In this document: piece after piece, positions 34,197 to 44,867 of the stretch
Numbering within the stretch: the first letter of the stretch is position 1
How the letters are laid out: every line of letters begins with the position of its first letter
Origin: Nonlabens sp. MB-3u-79
GTDB taxonomy: Bacteria > Bacteroidota > Bacteroidia > Flavobacteriales > Flavobacteriaceae
Reading direction: 5' to 3'
Length of the DNA: 64,000 bases
Assembly (NCBI RefSeq): GCF_002831625.1
Contig: NZ_CP025116.1
Location: 1,626,501-1,690,500 of the forward strand
Position numbers and translations under genes: made by a program
The notes under the pieces: model-generated
What the model saw: only the letters and a program-made list of their open reading frames with translations
What the model was told of the DNA's origin: nothing
Database searches by the model: none

Positions 34197-34825
34197 TGAA
34201 GATAGCAGTATTAGATTTAAAAGGAAAAGAAACTGGCCGTCAGGTAGAGTTATCTGATGATATTTTTGGTATCGAGCCTAGTGAGCATGCTATTTATTTA
34301 GATGTAAAGCAATATTTGGCAAATCAACGTCAAGGTACGCATAAAGCTAAGGCCCGTGCAGAGATTACGGGAAGTACACGTAAGATAAAGAAACAAAAAG
34401 GAACAGGTACAGCACGTGCAGGTTCTATTAAGTCTCCTATCTTTAGAGGTGGAGGTCGTATTTTTGGTCCATTACCACGTAGTTATTCATTCAAATTGAA
34501 TAAAGGTCAGAAGAGGTTAGCTCGTAGAAGTGCATTAAGTCAGAAGATGGCTGAGGGTACTCTTACAGTAGTTGAGAACTTTAATTTTGAGGCACCAAGA
34601 ACAAAGGATTTTATTGAAGTTTTAGAAGGTTTAGGACTTAATAATAAAAAATCCCTTTTTGTGTTGGGTGAATCAAATAATAATGTATATTTGTCTTCGC
34701 GAAATTTGAAGGGCTCTGATGTTATAACTAACTCAGAATTAAGCACTTACAAAATTCTAAATGCTGCAAACGTAGTGCTTTTAGAAGGTTCGCTAGAAGG
34801 AATTCAAGAAACTTTAAGTAAATAA
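34196..34825 (+). CDS. rplD: 50S ribosomal protein L4 (uL4)
   Basis: A 209-residue protein lining the exit tunnel; in E. coli also represses the S10 operon. The tunnel loop KKQKGTGTARAGSIKSPIFR is clear. The start codon overlaps the rplC stop by one base. The 8-bp palindrome core ttcgcgaa at 34696-34703 is probably fortuitous. Confidence 0.98.
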   Translation: MKIAVLDLKGKETGRQVELSDDIFGIEPSEHAIYLDVKQYLANQRQGTHKAKARAEITGSTRKIKKQKGTGTARAGSIKSPIFRGGGRIFGPLPRSYSFKLNKGQKRLARRSALSQKMAEGTLTVVENFNFEAPRTKDFIEVLEGLGLNNKKSLFVLGESNNNVYLSSRNLKGSDVITNSELSTYKILNAANVVLLEGSLEGIQETLSK

Positions 34826-34828
34826 GTC

Positions 34829-35119
34829 ATGAGCATTTTAATAAAACCTATTATTACTGAGAAGGCAACTAGAGATAGTGAGCTTCTAAATCGTTACGGT
34901 TTTGAAGTGTCTCCTAAGGCTAATAAAGTTCAAATCAAAAAAGAAGTAGAGGCGACCTATAGTGTAACTGTTCTTAAAGTAAGAACAATGAATACTCGTA
35001 TCAATCGCAATACTAAATATACTAAATCAGGGATTCAAGTTGGTAAAACTAGTGCTCGTAAAAAAGCATTTGTACAACTTAAAGATGGTGAAACCATTGA
35101 TCTTTACAGTAATCTATAA
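34829..35119 (+). CDS. rplW: 50S ribosomal protein L23 (uL23)
   Basis: A 96-residue exit-tunnel protein and docking site for trigger factor and signal recognition particle. Begins MSILIKPIITEKATRDSELL; the IITEKA motif is typical. Spacing of 3 bp from rplD and 13 bp to rplB. Confidence 0.98.
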   Translation: MSILIKPIITEKATRDSELLNRYGFEVSPKANKVQIKKEVEATYSVTVLKVRTMNTRINRNTKYTKSGIQVGKTSARKKAFVQLKDGETIDLYSNL

Positions 35120-35132
35120 TTAAAAGACAATA

Positions 35133-35957
35133 ATGTCAGTAAGAAAATTAAAACCTGTAACACCTGGACAGCGATTTAGAGTTGTTAATGGCTACGACGC
35201 CATTACAACTGATAAGCCGGAGAAGAGTTTACTCGCTCCGATAAAACGTTCAGGTGGTCGTAATGATAGTGGTCGTATGACTATGCGTTACAAAGGTGGT
35301 GGTCACAAAAGACGCTACCGTATAATCGATTTCAAGAGAAATCATCATGGTGTTCCAGCAACTGTTGCAAGTATAGAGTACGATCCAAATCGTACTGCCT
35401 TTATTGCTCTTGTGAACTACCAAGATGGTGAGAAGCGATATATCGTTGCTCCTAATGGTCTTAAAGTGGGTCAGAACATTGTGTCTGGCGAAACTGCAAC
35501 TCCAGAAGTAGGAAACGCTATGAAGCTTTCACAAATTCCTTTAGGTTCGATCGTTAGTTGTATTGAATTACGTCCAGGTCAAGGAGCTACTATAGCTCGT
35601 AGTGCTGGTTCTTTTGCTCAGTTAATGGCAAGAGATGGTAAATACGCTACGGTTAAAATGCCTTCTGGAGAAACAAGATTAATTTTGCAAGAATGTTTAG
35701 CTACTATAGGAGCTGTTTCTAACAGTGATCACCAGTTAGTGGTAAGCGGTAAAGCAGGAAGATCTAGATGGTTAGGTAGAAGACCTAGAACTCGTCCAGT
35801 AGTGATGAACCCTGTTGATCACCCAATGGGTGGTGGAGAAGGTAAGTCTTCTGGAGGTCATCCAAGATCTCGTAATGGTATTCCTGCAAAAGGATATCGT
35901 ACACGTGATAAGAATAAAGCTAGTACTCAATATATAATAGAACGTAGAAAGAAATAA
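35133..35957 (+). CDS. rplB: 50S ribosomal protein L2 (uL2)
   Basis: A 274-residue protein needed for subunit association and peptidyl transferase activity. The [19 protein letters not shown] segment and the C-terminal [17 protein letters not shown], containing the functionally important histidine, are present. It precedes rpsS by 3 bp. Confidence 0.98.
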   Translation: MSVRKLKPVTPGQRFRVVNGYDAITTDKPEKSLLAPIKRSGGRNDSGRMTMRYKGGGHKRRYRIIDFKRNHHGVPATVASIEYDPNRTAFIALVNYQDGEKRYIVAPNGLKVGQNIVSGETATPEVGNAMKLSQIPLGSIVSCIELRPGQGATIARSAGSFAQLMARDGKYATVKMPSGETRLILQECLATIGAVSNSDHQLVVSGKAGRSRWLGRRPRTRPVVMNPVDHPMGGGEGKSSGGHPRSRNGIPAKGYRTRDKNKASTQYIIERRKK

Positions 35958-35960
35958 ATT

Positions 35961-36239
35961 ATGGCTCGTTCACTTAAAAAAGGACCTTACGTATTTCATA
36001 AACTTGAATCTAAGGTGGCTCAAAACATTGAGTCCGGAAAGAAAACTGTTATCAAAACTTGGTCTCGTGCATCTATGATCACTCCAGATTTTGTTGGTCA
36101 AACAATTGCTGTTCATAATGGACGTCAGTTTGTTCCCGTGTTTGTTACAGAAAACATGGTTGGACATAAACTTGGTGAATTTTCACCTACCAGATCCTAC
36201 AGGGGTCACGGTGGTGCAAGGAACAAAGGTAAAAAATAA
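35961..36239 (+). CDS. rpsS: 30S ribosomal protein S19 (uS19)
   Basis: A 92-residue head protein forming a complex with S13. [19 protein letters not shown] and the C-terminal [19 protein letters not shown] are diagnostic. Eight bases separate it from rplV. Confidence 0.98.
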   Translation: MARSLKKGPYVFHKLESKVAQNIESGKKTVIKTWSRASMITPDFVGQTIAVHNGRQFVPVFVTENMVGHKLGEFSPTRSYRGHGGARNKGKK

Positions 36240-36247
36240 GCTAAGCT

Positions 36248-36658
36248 ATGGGAGTTCGTAAACGACAAACGGCTGAAAGGCTAAAGGAAGAGAGAAGTAA
36301 AATTGCTTTTGCAAAGCTTAATAATTGCCCTACTTCACCTCGTAAAATGAGATTAGTAGTTGATATAATTAGAGGAAAGAAAGTGGAGGATGCATTAAAC
36401 ATTCTTAAGTTTTCTTCTAAAGAAGCTGCTAGAAGATTGGATAAGCTCGTACTTAGTGCTGTTGCAAATTGGCAAGCTAAGAATGAAGATGCTGATGTTG
36501 CTGAGGCTGGACTTTTTATCAAAGAGATAAGAGTTGATGGTGGTGCAATGTTAAAGAGGTTGCGTCCTGCTCCACAGGGTAGAGCGCATAGAATAAGAAA
36601 AAGATCAAACCATGTGACTCTTGTGTTAGGTCAAACTAATACCGTAGAGGCTAACTAA
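36248..36658 (+). CDS. rplV: 50S ribosomal protein L22 (uL22)
   Basis: A 136-residue exit-tunnel protein; its long beta-hairpin loop is [20 protein letters not shown], the site of macrolide-resistance changes in other bacteria. The N-terminus carries a short Bacteroidota extension ([18 protein letters not shown]). Confidence 0.97.
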   Translation: MGVRKRQTAERLKEERSKIAFAKLNNCPTSPRKMRLVVDIIRGKKVEDALNILKFSSKEAARRLDKLVLSAVANWQAKNEDADVAEAGLFIKEIRVDGGAMLKRLRPAPQGRAHRIRKRSNHVTLVLGQTNTVEAN

Positions 36659-36665
36659 TATATTT

Positions 36666-37394
36666 ATGGGACAGAAAACAAATCCAATAGGAAATCGTTT
36701 AGGTATCATCCGCGGATGGGAATCTAACTGGTATGGTGGAAATGACTATGGAGATAAGTTAGCAGAGGATGATAAAATACGTAAGTATATCCACGCTCGT
36801 TTATCAAAGGCAAGCGTATCTCGTATTATTATCGAGCGTACCTTGAAACTTGTTACGGTTACTATTACTACTGCTAGACCTGGTATTATTATCGGTAAAG
36901 GTGGTTCTGAAGTAGATCGTTTGAAAGAAGAATTGAAAAAAATATCTGATAAGGATGTTCAAATCAATATTCATGAAATCAAAAGACCTGAATTAGATGC
37001 TCATTTAGTTGGCTCTAGTATCGCAAGACAAATTGAAAATCGCATCTCTTATAGACGCGCTATCAAAATGGCTATTGCTGCTGCTATGAGAATGAATGCT
37101 GAAGGTATCAAGGTTCAGATTTCAGGAAGATTGAATGGTGCCGAGATGGCAAGGTCTGAATCGTTTAAAGATGGTCGTATACCTCTTTCTACTTTTCGTG
37201 CTGATATTGACTATGCATTAGTTGAGTCACACACTACTTATGGTAGAATAGGTGTGAAAGTATGGATTATGAAAGGTGAAGTTTATGGTAAACGTGATCT
37301 TTCTCCTCTAGTAGGACTTGCAAAGAAACAACAAGGAAATAAAGGTGGTGGTACTAACCCTCGTGGTGGTAGTAATCGTCGTCGTAGAAATTAA
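36666..37394 (+). CDS. rpsC: 30S ribosomal protein S3 (uS3)
   Basis: A 242-residue protein at the mRNA entry channel with an N-terminal type II KH domain ([20 protein letters not shown]) and a C-terminal domain with [12 protein letters not shown]. The Gly/Arg tail ([18 protein letters not shown]) is slightly extended. It lies 7 bp after rplV. Confidence 0.98.
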   Translation: MGQKTNPIGNRLGIIRGWESNWYGGNDYGDKLAEDDKIRKYIHARLSKASVSRIIIERTLKLVTVTITTARPGIIIGKGGSEVDRLKEELKKISDKDVQINIHEIKRPELDAHLVGSSIARQIENRISYRRAIKMAIAAAMRMNAEGIKVQISGRLNGAEMARSESFKDGRIPLSTFRADIDYALVESHTTYGRIGVKVWIMKGEVYGKRDLSPLVGLAKKQQGNKGGGTNPRGGSNRRRRN

Positions 37395-37406
37395 TAATAG
37401 CTAGAA

Positions 37407-37826
37407 ATGTTACAACCTAGAAAAACAAAATTTAGAAAACAGCAAAAGGGTCGCATGAAAGGTGATTCTGGACGTGGTAACCAGCTAGCCTACGGGACCT
37501 TTGGGATTAAATCTTTAGATTCTAATTTCATTAACTCAAGACAAATCGAGGCAGCACGTATTGCAGCTACTCGTTTTATGAAGAGAGAAGGTTCTTTATG
37601 GATCAAGATATTTCCAGACAAGCCTATTACTAAAAAACCTCTTGAGGTTCGTATGGGTAAAGGTAAAGGTAATGTCGAGTATTGGGCAGCGGTTGTTAAA
37701 CCAGGTAGAATTCTTTTTGAAATTTCTGGTGTACCTCAAGCTGTTGCACAAGAGGCATTGCGTCTTGCAGCACAAAAATTACCAGTTAAAACTAAATTCA
37801 TAGTCGCTCGCGATTATCAAGAATAG
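37407..37826 (+). CDS. rplP: 50S ribosomal protein L16 (uL16)
   Basis: A 139-residue protein near the A-site tRNA elbow. [19 protein letters not shown] and the [19 protein letters not shown] helix are typical. It lies 12 bp after rpsC and 9 bp before rpmC. Confidence 0.98.
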   Translation: MLQPRKTKFRKQQKGRMKGDSGRGNQLAYGTFGIKSLDSNFINSRQIEAARIAATRFMKREGSLWIKIFPDKPITKKPLEVRMGKGKGNVEYWAAVVKPGRILFEISGVPQAVAQEALRLAAQKLPVKTKFIVARDYQE

Positions 37827-37835
37827 ATTTGAGTC

Positions 37836-38018
37836 ATGAAACAATCAGAAGTTAAAGGATATTCCCAAGAGGAATTAAAAGACAAACTTGTGGAATCACA
37901 AGTTGCTTACGGAGATTTAAAGAGAACTCATAGTATGTCACCATTAGATAATCCTTCACAGATTACTAAATTGCGTAAGACTATTGCGAGAATCAAGACT
38001 GCGATCAATAATAAATAG
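37836..38018 (+). CDS. rpmC: 50S ribosomal protein L29 (uL29)
   Basis: A 60-residue two-helix protein at the tunnel exit. [20 protein letters not shown] and the C-terminal [16 protein letters not shown] helix match the family. It lies between rplP and rpsQ as usual. Confidence 0.96.
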   Translation: MKQSEVKGYSQEELKDKLVESQVAYGDLKRTHSMSPLDNPSQITKLRKTIARIKTAINNK

Positions 38019-38025
38019 TGTGACT

Positions 38026-38283
38026 ATGGAGACTAGAAATTTAAGAAAAGAACGTGTAGGAGTTGTTAAAAGTAACAAGATGGATAAAAGCATCGTTGTT
38101 ACTGAAGTCAAAAGACAAAAGCACCCTATGTATGGAAAGTTTGTTCTAAAGACAAAGAAATATGTTGCTCATGACGAAAAGAATGAGTGCAATGAAGGCG
38201 ATACCGTACGTATTATGGAGACTCGACCTTTAAGTAAGTCTAAGAACTGGAGATTAGTAGAAATATTAGAAAGAGCTAAGTAA
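38026..38283 (+). CDS. rpsQ: 30S ribosomal protein S17 (uS17)
   Basis: An 85-residue primary 16S rRNA-binding OB-fold protein. ATG at 38026 gives [20 protein letters not shown]; a frame extending back to 37984 would overlap rpmC and adds unrelated residues. Its stop overlaps the rplN start by 1 bp. Confidence 0.97.
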   Translation: METRNLRKERVGVVKSNKMDKSIVVTEVKRQKHPMYGKFVLKTKKYVAHDEKNECNEGDTVRIMETRPLSKSKNWRLVEILERAK

Positions 38284-38651
38284 TGGTACAACAAGAATCT
38301 AGATTAAAAGTAGCCGACAATACAGGTGCAAAGGAAGTTCTTTGTATTCGTGTATTGGGTGGTACTAAAAGGAGGTATGCTTCCGTAGGAGACAAAATTG
38401 TTGTTTCTGTTAAGGAATCTACTCCTAATGGTAATATTAAGAAGGGTGCGGTTTCTACTGCAGTCGTTGTCCGTACTAAGAAGGAAGTAAGAAGACCAGA
38501 TGGTTCTTACATTCGTTTTGACGACAATGCTTGCGTTTTATTAAACCCAACTTCTGACATGAGAGGTACTCGTGTTTTTGGACCAGTAGCACGTGAATTA
38601 CGTGACCGACAGTTCATGAAAATTGTTTCACTCGCTCCAGAAGTTCTATAA
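38283..38651 (+). CDS. rplN: 50S ribosomal protein L14 (uL14)
   Basis: A 122-residue protein at the subunit interface; it is the docking site for RsfS, encoded at 7258-7629 here. [20 protein letters not shown] and the [20 protein letters not shown] end are standard. Confidence 0.98.
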   Translation: MVQQESRLKVADNTGAKEVLCIRVLGGTKRRYASVGDKIVVSVKESTPNGNIKKGAVSTAVVVRTKKEVRRPDGSYIRFDDNACVLLNPTSDMRGTRVFGPVARELRDRQFMKIVSLAPEVL

Positions 38652-38660
38652 TAAAAAATT

Positions 38661-38972
38661 ATGGCAAAGTTAAAAATCAAAACAGGGGATACGGTGAGAG
38701 TTATTGCTGGAGAACACAAAGGTTCTGAAGGTAAGATCTCAAAGGTCCTTATTGAAAAAAATAAAGCAATCGTTGAAGGTGTTAACATGGTTTCTAAACA
38801 CGAGAAGCCTAGTGCAACAAACCCTCAGGGAGGAATAAAAGAAAAAGAAGCTCCGTTACATGTCTCAAACCTTTCTTTGATAGATAAGAATGGTAAGAAT
38901 ACCAAAATTGGTTACGAATCAAAAGATGGTAAAAATGTACGTATTGCTAAAACAACTAAAGAAGTTATATAA
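38661..38972 (+). CDS. rplX: 50S ribosomal protein L24 (uL24)
   Basis: A 103-residue assembly initiator with a KOW motif ([20 protein letters not shown]). Spaced 9 bp from rplN and 2 bp from rplE. Confidence 0.98.
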   Translation: MAKLKIKTGDTVRVIAGEHKGSEGKISKVLIEKNKAIVEGVNMVSKHEKPSATNPQGGIKEKEAPLHVSNLSLIDKNGKNTKIGYESKDGKNVRIAKTTKEVI

Positions 38973-38974
38973 TC

Positions 38975-39526
38975 ATGTCGTATTTACCAAGACTTAAAGG
39001 AGAATATAGAGAGCGTATTGCTGGGGCTTTACAGACAGAGTTTTCATACAAGAATGTTATGGAGATTCCTAAGCTACAGAAAATAGTGCTTAGCCGCGGA
39101 GTAGGTGGTGCTGTTGCTGACAAGAAATTGATTGATTACGCTTTAGAAGAGTTTACAACAATCACTGGTCAAAAAGCGGTGGCAACCCTTTCAAAGAAGG
39201 ATGTTGCATCGTTCAAATTACGTAAAGGTATGCCAATTGGTGTAAAAGTTACTTTACGAGGTGATCGTATGTATGAGTTTTTAGATCGCTTTGTAACTGT
39301 TGCTCTTCCAAGGGTAAGAGATTTCCAGGGTATAAAAGCAGATGGATTTGATGGTAGAGGTAATTATAACTTAGGTATTACTGAGCAAATTATCTTTCCT
39401 GAAATTAATATAGATAAGGTAAATAAAATTTCTGGTATGGATATTACATTTGTAACCAGTGCTGATACTGATAAAGAAGCAAAATCGCTTCTTTCAGAAT
39501 TGGGCTTACCTTTTAAAAAGAACTAA
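38975..39526 (+). CDS. rplE: 50S ribosomal protein L5 (uL5)
   Basis: A 183-residue 5S rRNA-binding protein of the central protuberance. [20 protein letters not shown] and [17 protein letters not shown] are typical. It ends 6 bp before rpsN. Confidence 0.98.
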   Translation: MSYLPRLKGEYRERIAGALQTEFSYKNVMEIPKLQKIVLSRGVGGAVADKKLIDYALEEFTTITGQKAVATLSKKDVASFKLRKGMPIGVKVTLRGDRMYEFLDRFVTVALPRVRDFQGIKADGFDGRGNYNLGITEQIIFPEINIDKVNKISGMDITFVTSADTDKEAKSLLSELGLPFKKN

Positions 39527-39532
39527 TTAGAG

Positions 39533-39802
39533 ATGGCAAAAGAATCAATGAAAGCGCGTGAGCGCAAGCGTCAAGCAATAGTGGATAAATATGCCGCTAA
39601 GAGAAAAGCTTTAAAGGAAGCTGGTGACTATGAAGAGTTACAGAAGCTTCCGAAAAATGCTTCTCCTGTTCGTTTACACAATCGTTGTAAATTAACTGGT
39701 CGACCTAAGGGTTATATGAGACAATTTGGTGTTTCTCGTGTAATGTTTAGACAAATGGCTAATCAAGGTTTAATTCCTGGCGTTAAAAAGGCTAGTTGGT
39801 AA
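39533..39802 (+). CDS. rpsN: 30S ribosomal protein S14 (uS14), zinc-free long form
   Basis: An 89-residue long (C-minus) form of S14. It ends with [20 protein letters not shown] and IPGVKKASW. Only one cysteine is present (NRCKLTG), so the CxxC-type zinc site of short S14 is absent. This fits the loss of zinc ligands in L36 of the same cluster. Confidence 0.97.
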   Translation: MAKESMKARERKRQAIVDKYAAKRKALKEAGDYEELQKLPKNASPVRLHNRCKLTGRPKGYMRQFGVSRVMFRQMANQGLIPGVKKASW

Positions 39803-39820
39803 TAGCTTAAAGATATAATT

Positions 39821-40219
39821 ATGAATACAGATCCAATCGCAGATTATCTAACTAGAATAAGGAATGCCGTTAGAGCAAATCACAGAGTAGTTGATATTCC
39901 TGCATCTAAAGTAAAAAAAGAAATAACTAAAATCTTATTTGATCAAGGTTATATTCTTAGCTATAAGTTTGAAGACACTTCGGCTCAACAAAACATAAAG
40001 ATCGCTTTAAAGTACGATCGAGACACTAAGGAATCGGTTATTAAAGATTTACAGCGTCTATCTAAACCTGGTTTACGTAAGTATTCTGGTGCTAGTGAGT
40101 TGCCACGTGTTCTTAACGGTCTTGGTATCGCTATCATTTCTACCTCAAGAGGTGTTATGACTGATAAGCAAGCTCGTTCAGAAAATGTTGGTGGAGAAGT
40201 TCTTTGTTACGTTTATTAA
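39821..40219 (+). CDS. rpsH: 30S ribosomal protein S8 (uS8)
   Basis: A 132-residue primary 16S rRNA-binding protein; in E. coli the repressor of the spc operon. [20 protein letters not shown] and [20 protein letters not shown] are diagnostic. Lies 18 bp after rpsN. Confidence 0.98.
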   Translation: MNTDPIADYLTRIRNAVRANHRVVDIPASKVKKEITKILFDQGYILSYKFEDTSAQQNIKIALKYDRDTKESVIKDLQRLSKPGLRKYSGASELPRVLNGLGIAIISTSRGVMTDKQARSENVGGEVLCYVY

Positions 40220-40228
40220 TATACAGTT

Positions 40229-40771
40229 ATGTCAAGAATAGGAAAGAATCCGGTGGCTATACCTGCTGGTGTATCGGTAAAAGTTGAAAATAAGGAAATC
40301 ATTGTTGAAGGTAAGCTTGGTAAGTTAGTTCAACCTTACACAGACGTTAGTGTTGAAGTAGATGGTGATCATGTTATTGTGAGTCGTCCTTCAGATGCCA
40401 AAGATCATAGAGCTAAACACGGACTTTACAGGTCTTTGATAGATAATATGGTTCATGGTGTATCTACTGGATGGTCTAAACAATTGGAACTTGTAGGTGT
40501 TGGTTATAGAGCATCCAGTCAAGGACAAAAGTTAGACTTAGCCTTAGGATTTTCACATAGCATAGTTTTAAATATTGCACCAGAGGTGCATATTGAAACT
40601 GTGTCTGAAAAGGGTAAAAATCCGGTTATTAAATTGACTTCCTTTGATAAGCAATTGTTAGGTCAGGTAGCCGCTAAGATTAGAGGTTTCAGACCGCCAG
40701 AGCCTTATAAAGGTAAAGGTGTTAAGTTTGTAGGAGAAATAATTAGAAGAAAAGCTGGTAAATCAGCATAA
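40229..40771 (+). CDS. rplF: 50S ribosomal protein L6 (uL6)
   Basis: A 180-residue protein beside the factor-binding region. MSRIGKNPVAIPAGVSVKVE and the C-terminal IRGFRPPEPYKGKGVKF motif are present. It is 9 bp after rpsH and 12 bp before rplR. Confidence 0.98.
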   Translation: MSRIGKNPVAIPAGVSVKVENKEIIVEGKLGKLVQPYTDVSVEVDGDHVIVSRPSDAKDHRAKHGLYRSLIDNMVHGVSTGWSKQLELVGVGYRASSQGQKLDLALGFSHSIVLNIAPEVHIETVSEKGKNPVIKLTSFDKQLLGQVAAKIRGFRPPEPYKGKGVKFVGEIIRRKAGKSA

Positions 40772-40783
40772 TTTATATTTATT

Positions 40784-41131
40784 ATGGCACTTTCAAAGTC
40801 AGCGAGAAGAATAAAAATCCGTAAGCGTATTCGTAAAACGGTAAATGGAACGGCTAGCCGTCCTAGATTATCTGTTTTTAGAAGTAATAAAGAAATTTAT
40901 GCTCAGGTAATTAATGATGTAGATGGAGTGACCATCGCATCGGCCTCATCACGTGAGCTTAAGTCTAACAGCCCTAAAGCGGAAGCTGCCAAAGAAGTTG
41001 GTAAAGCTGTTGCTGAGAAAGCTAAAGCTGCTGGTGTTGAAACTGTTTCTTTTGATAGAGGTGGTTATTTGTATCACGGACGTGTTTTATCTCTTGCAGA
41101 AGGAGCTCGTGAAGGTGGTCTTAAATTTTAA
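40784..41131 (+). CDS. rplR: 50S ribosomal protein L18 (uL18)
   Basis: A 115-residue 5S rRNA-binding protein. [20 protein letters not shown] and the C-terminal [20 protein letters not shown] motif are typical. An overlapping frame inside it is a shadow. Confidence 0.98.
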   Translation: MALSKSARRIKIRKRIRKTVNGTASRPRLSVFRSNKEIYAQVINDVDGVTIASASSRELKSNSPKAEAAKEVGKAVAEKAKAAGVETVSFDRGGYLYHGRVLSLAEGAREGGLKF

Positions 41132-41149
41132 TTTGAAACATTTAATATA

Positions 41150-41674
41150 ATGTACCAAAAATATAAAAATGTAGAAACGGTGAAGCCAGGTGGTCTTGAG
41201 CTTAAGGATCGTTTAGTAGGTGTTCAACGTGTTACTAAGGTAACAAAAGGTGGTCGTGCTTTTGGATTCTCAGCAATAGTTGTTGTTGGAGATGAAAACG
41301 GTGTTGTAGGTCATGGTTTAGGTAAATCCAAAGAAGTATCTGAGGCTATATCTAAATCGGTTGAAGACGCTAAGAAAAATCTAGTTCGTATTCCATTAAG
41401 AAAGGGAACTATTCCTCATGAACAAAAAGGTAAGTTTGGTGGTGCAAGAGTTTTATTGATGCCTGCTTCTGCTGGTACCGGAGTTATTGCTGGTGGTGCT
41501 ATTAGAGCGGTTCTAGAGGCTGTTGGAGTTCATGACGTACTTAGTAAGAATCAAGGTTCTTCAAATCCTCACAACGTAGTAAAAGCTACTTTTGACGCGC
41601 TATTGCAATTGCGTAATGCAGAGACAGTGGCAAAACAAAGAGGTATTTCATTAGATAAAGTTTTTAACGGATAA
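41150..41674 (+). CDS. rpsE: 30S ribosomal protein S5 (uS5)
   Basis: A 174-residue fidelity protein. [40 protein letters not shown] and the C-terminal [17 protein letters not shown] are typical. It starts 18 bp after rplR and ends 8 bp before rpmD. Confidence 0.98.
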   Translation: MYQKYKNVETVKPGGLELKDRLVGVQRVTKVTKGGRAFGFSAIVVVGDENGVVGHGLGKSKEVSEAISKSVEDAKKNLVRIPLRKGTIPHEQKGKFGGARVLLMPASAGTGVIAGGAIRAVLEAVGVHDVLSKNQGSSNPHNVVKATFDALLQLRNAETVAKQRGISLDKVFNG

Positions 41675-41682
41675 TCATTGTC

Positions 41683-41862
41683 ATGGCTATATTAAAGGTA
41701 AAGAAAGTACGTAGTGCCATCAATAGGACGGCAAGACAAAAAAGAACACTAGAATCTCTAGGTTTAAGAAAGATGAATCAGGTTGTAGAGCATGAAGATA
41801 CTTCGGCGATACAAGGTATGATTGCTAAAGTTCAACATTTAGTCTCTGTAGAGAAGGCATAA
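41683..41862 (+). CDS. rpmD: 50S ribosomal protein L30 (uL30)
   Basis: A 59-residue protein between rpsE and rplO, starting MAILKVKKVRSAINRTARQK and ending LVSVEKA. The residues RTLESLGLRKMNQVVEHEDT are the L30 signature. ATG at 41683 and TAA at 41860 bound it. It is short but unambiguous from sequence and synteny. Confidence 0.96.
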   Translation: MAILKVKKVRSAINRTARQKRTLESLGLRKMNQVVEHEDTSAIQGMIAKVQHLVSVEKA

Positions 41863-41873
41863 AAAATATCAAA

Positions 41874-42326
41874 ATGGGTTTACATAATTTAAAACCAGCT
41901 GAAGGTTCCGTTAAAAATTCTGCCAAGATTATTGGTCGTGGACAAGGATCTGGTAAAGGTGGTACCGCAACTCGTGGTCACAAAGGAGCAAAGTCTAGAT
42001 CAGGTTATTCTAAGAAGGTAGGTTTTGAAGGGGGTCAAATGCCACTTCAACGTCGTGTACCTAAATTTGGTTTTACCAATATCAATAGAAAGGATTATGC
42101 AGGCGTTAATCTTGATGTAATTCAGGCTTATCACGAGGCTGGTCGTTTTACAGATACTATTACTATAGAAGATCTTATCTCAGAAAGATTGGTTCACAAG
42201 AATGACTTAGTTAAAATATTAGGTCGTGGTGATATCAAAGCATCGGTTAATATTTCAGCACACAAATTCACTGCAACTGCCAAGGCTGCTATTGAAAAGG
42301 TAGGTGGACAAGCGCAAACAGTTTAA
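41874..42326 (+). CDS. rplO: 50S ribosomal protein L15 (uL15)
   Basis: A 150-residue late-assembly protein with a Gly-rich N-terminus (GRGQGSGKGGTATRGHKGAK) and FEGGQMPLQRRVPKFGF. It precedes secY by 9 bp. Confidence 0.98.
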   Translation: MGLHNLKPAEGSVKNSAKIIGRGQGSGKGGTATRGHKGAKSRSGYSKKVGFEGGQMPLQRRVPKFGFTNINRKDYAGVNLDVIQAYHEAGRFTDTITIEDLISERLVHKNDLVKILGRGDIKASVNISAHKFTATAKAAIEKVGGQAQTV

Positions 42327-42335
42327 TTTTTTTAG

Positions 42336-43670
42336 ATGAAGTTAATTGAAAATTTAAAAAATATTTGGAAGATCGAGGAGCTAAGGGATCGTATTATTAT
42401 GACCTTTAGTTTACTACTTGTATATAGATTTGGTGCCCAAATTACATTACCTGGTATTGATTCAACTCAATTAGTAGGCTTGGCCTCTAATTTTAAAGAT
42501 GGTATAGGTGGTATTCTTAATGCCTTTACGGGTGGAGCTTTTGCAAAAGCTTCGGTTTTTGCATTGGGTATTATGCCTTATATCTCTGCCAGTATTGTTG
42601 TTCAATTAATGGGTATCGCAATTCCTTATTTGCAAAAGCTTCAGAAAGAAGGTGAATCAGGTAGGAAAAAAATCAATCAAATTACAAGATGGCTTACTAT
42701 TGGTATCTGTCTCATTCAAGCACCTAGTTACATGCTTTCTTTAGGATCACTTGGTGTTCCTGAATCAGCATTCATGATGCAAGATCAGCAAACCTTATTT
42801 TTAGTATTAAGTACTATTATATTGGTGACAGGTTGTGTATTTGCTATGTGGCTTGGAGAAAAAATTACTGATAAAGGTATCGGGAATGGTATATCATTAT
42901 TAATAATGGTTGGAATCATCGCTACATTGCCGCAAGCTTTTATACAGGAAGTTGGCTCTCGTATTGATGGAGTTGGTAGTTGGTTCCTTATAATTGTTGA
43001 AGTTGTTATATGGTTGGTGGTTATAGCCTCTTGTATAATGCTCGTTATGGGTGTCAGGAAAATACCTGTTCAATATGCTAGAAGATCAGCTACAGGAGGG
43101 TATGAGAAAAATGTTTTTGGTTCTCGTCAATATATTCCGTTAAAGTTAAACGCTTCTGGGGTAATGCCTATTATCTTTGCACAAGCAATAATGTTTGTTC
43201 CTTCAGCTATTGGTCAGATGGATTCATCGTGGGCAAAGTCTATAGGAACAGCTTACAGTGATATGTTTGGATTATGGTATAACCTAACTTTTGCCTTACT
43301 TATAATAGTATTCACTTACTTTTACACGGCAATTACGGTACCTACTAATAAAATGGCTGATGATTTAAAGCGTAATGGTGGCTTTATCCCTGGTATTCGT
43401 CCAGGTACGGAAACATCAGAATATTTAGATCGTATCATGTCACAAATCACTTTGCCTGGTTCATTGTTTTTAGCAGCGGTGGCAGTCTTCCCAGCAGTTA
43501 TTTCATTAATGGGAGTTACTCAGTCATGGGCTTTGTTTTATGGTGGTACATCTTTATTAATTATGGTAGGTGTCGCAATAGATACGATGCAACAAATTAA
43601 CTCTTATCTTCTCAACCGTCATTACGATGGATTGATCAAGACAGGTAAGAATAGAAAAGCAGTAGCATAA
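42336..43670 (+). CDS. secY: Preprotein translocase subunit SecY
   Basis: A 444-residue integral membrane channel with ten hydrophobic helices. Diagnostic segments are [25 protein letters not shown] (helix 2 with the plug after FTGGAF), and [20 protein letters not shown] between the late helices. It forms the inner-membrane gate for secreted proteins such as the protease and SusCD proteins of this window. It overlaps infA by 1 bp; no adk or map gene lies between, as is usual in this phylum. Confidence 0.98.
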   Translation: MKLIENLKNIWKIEELRDRIIMTFSLLLVYRFGAQITLPGIDSTQLVGLASNFKDGIGGILNAFTGGAFAKASVFALGIMPYISASIVVQLMGIAIPYLQKLQKEGESGRKKINQITRWLTIGICLIQAPSYMLSLGSLGVPESAFMMQDQQTLFLVLSTIILVTGCVFAMWLGEKITDKGIGNGISLLIMVGIIATLPQAFIQEVGSRIDGVGSWFLIIVEVVIWLVVIASCIMLVMGVRKIPVQYARRSATGGYEKNVFGSRQYIPLKLNASGVMPIIFAQAIMFVPSAIGQMDSSWAKSIGTAYSDMFGLWYNLTFALLIIVFTYFYTAITVPTNKMADDLKRNGGFIPGIRPGTETSEYLDRIMSQITLPGSLFLAAVAVFPAVISLMGVTQSWALFYGGTSLLIMVGVAIDTMQQINSYLLNRHYDGLIKTGKNRKAVA

Positions 43671-43885
43671 TGGCAAAGCAATCAGCAATAGAACAAGATG
43701 GTTCCATTATAGAAGCTCTTTCAAACGCAATGTTTAGAGTGGAGTTGGAGAATGGACATGTTGTGACTGCGCATATATCTGGTAAGATGCGTATGCACTA
43801 TATAAAATTATTACCTGGAGATAAAGTAAAATTAGAAATGAGTCCTTACGATCTATCGAAAGCAAGGATTACTTATAGATACTAA
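43670..43885 (+). CDS. infA: Translation initiation factor IF-1
   Basis: A 71-residue OB-fold factor blocking the A-site during initiation. [20 protein letters not shown] and [20 protein letters not shown] are the family pattern. It overlaps secY by one base and is 1 bp from rpmJ. Confidence 0.98.
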   Translation: MAKQSAIEQDGSIIEALSNAMFRVELENGHVVTAHISGKMRMHYIKLLPGDKVKLEMSPYDLSKARITYRY

Positions 43886-43886
43886 C

Positions 43887-44003
43887 ATGAAAGTAAGAAC
43901 GTCAATTAAAAAGAGAAGTGCTGACTGTAAGATAGTTCGTCGTAAAGGGCGTCTATACGTCATCAACAAAAAGAATCCTAAATTTAAACAAAGACAAGGT
44001 TAA
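43887..44003 (+). CDS. rpmJ: 50S ribosomal protein L36 (bL36), zinc-free form
   Basis: A 38-residue protein, [20 protein letters not shown], then [18 protein letters not shown]. The four zinc ligands of standard L36 (three Cys and one His) are reduced to a single Cys: the others are Ser, Asn and Phe. It is therefore a C-minus form that should not bind zinc. It lies between infA and rpsM in the normal order. Confidence 0.96.
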   Translation: MKVRTSIKKRSADCKIVRRKGRLYVINKKNPKFKQRQG

Positions 44004-44006
44004 GCT

Positions 44007-44381
44007 ATGGCTAGAATTGCAGGGGTAGATATACCTAAAAACAAACGTGGAGAAATAGCATTAACTTACATTTACGGTGTAGGTAGGAATCGTGCAAAGG
44101 ATGTTCTTATTGCTAGTGGTGTTAGCATTGATAAAAAAGTTAACGACTGGGATGATGATGAGATTGGAAAGATCCGTGCCGCTATAGGTGAATTTACTAT
44201 AGAAGGTGAATTGAGATCTGAGACTCAAGTCAACATCAAACGTCTTATGGACATTGGTTGTTACAGAGGAGTTCGTCACAGATCTGGTCTTCCATTAAGA
44301 GGGCAACGTACTAAGAATAATTCTCGTACACGTAAAGGAAAACGTAAGACTGTTGCTAACAAAAAGAAAGCAACTAAATAA
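44007..44381 (+). CDS. rpsM: 30S ribosomal protein S13 (uS13)
   Basis: A 124-residue head protein contacting L5 and the P-site t[23 protein letters not shown] and [20 protein letters not shown] are typical. The antisense open frame here is a shadow. Confidence 0.98.
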   Translation: MARIAGVDIPKNKRGEIALTYIYGVGRNRAKDVLIASGVSIDKKVNDWDDDEIGKIRAAIGEFTIEGELRSETQVNIKRLMDIGCYRGVRHRSGLPLRGQRTKNNSRTRKGKRKTVANKKKATK

Positions 44382-44393
44382 TAAGTAACTGAT

Positions 44394-44783
44394 ATGGCAA
44401 AGTCTAAAGCGGTAGCTAAAAAGCGCAAGGTAATTGTTGATAGTGTTGGAGAAGCTCACATTTCTTCATCATTCAATAATATTTTGATTTCGCTTACAAA
44501 CAAAAAAGGTGAGGTGATCTCATGGTCATCTGCCGGGAAAATGGGTTTCCGTGGTTCTAAGAAGAATACTCCATATGCTGCACAACTTGCTGCTGAGGAT
44601 TGTTCTAAAGTAGCTCACGAGGCCGGTTTGCGTAAAATTAAAGCATATGTAAAAGGACCAGGTAATGGTCGTGAAAGTGCTATACGTTCGATTCACAATG
44701 CAGGAATTGAAGTAACTGAAATAATTGATGTTACTCCTTTACCTCATAATGGATGTCGTCCACCGAAAAGAAGAAGAGTTTAA
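44394..44783 (+). CDS. rpsK: 30S ribosomal protein S11 (uS11)
   Basis: A 129-residue platform protein near the E-site. [20 protein letters not shown] and [17 protein letters not shown] are diagnostic. An 84-bp gap separates it from rpsD and contains no clear promoter. Confidence 0.98.
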   Translation: MAKSKAVAKKRKVIVDSVGEAHISSSFNNILISLTNKKGEVISWSSAGKMGFRGSKKNTPYAAQLAAEDCSKVAHEAGLRKIKAYVKGPGNGRESAIRSIHNAGIEVTEIIDVTPLPHNGCRPPKRRRV

Positions 44784-44867
44784 TTTAATTTTAATATCGA
44801 GTGGTTATTAGATCATTGAAGGATATAGACCTGAATTCATGATACACGACTCACAAAATTTATAAAA

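Noticed and set aside
34696-34703. ttcgcgaa in rplD as a further palindrome copy
   Set aside because: Only the 8-bp core is present with unrelated flanks; this is within chance.
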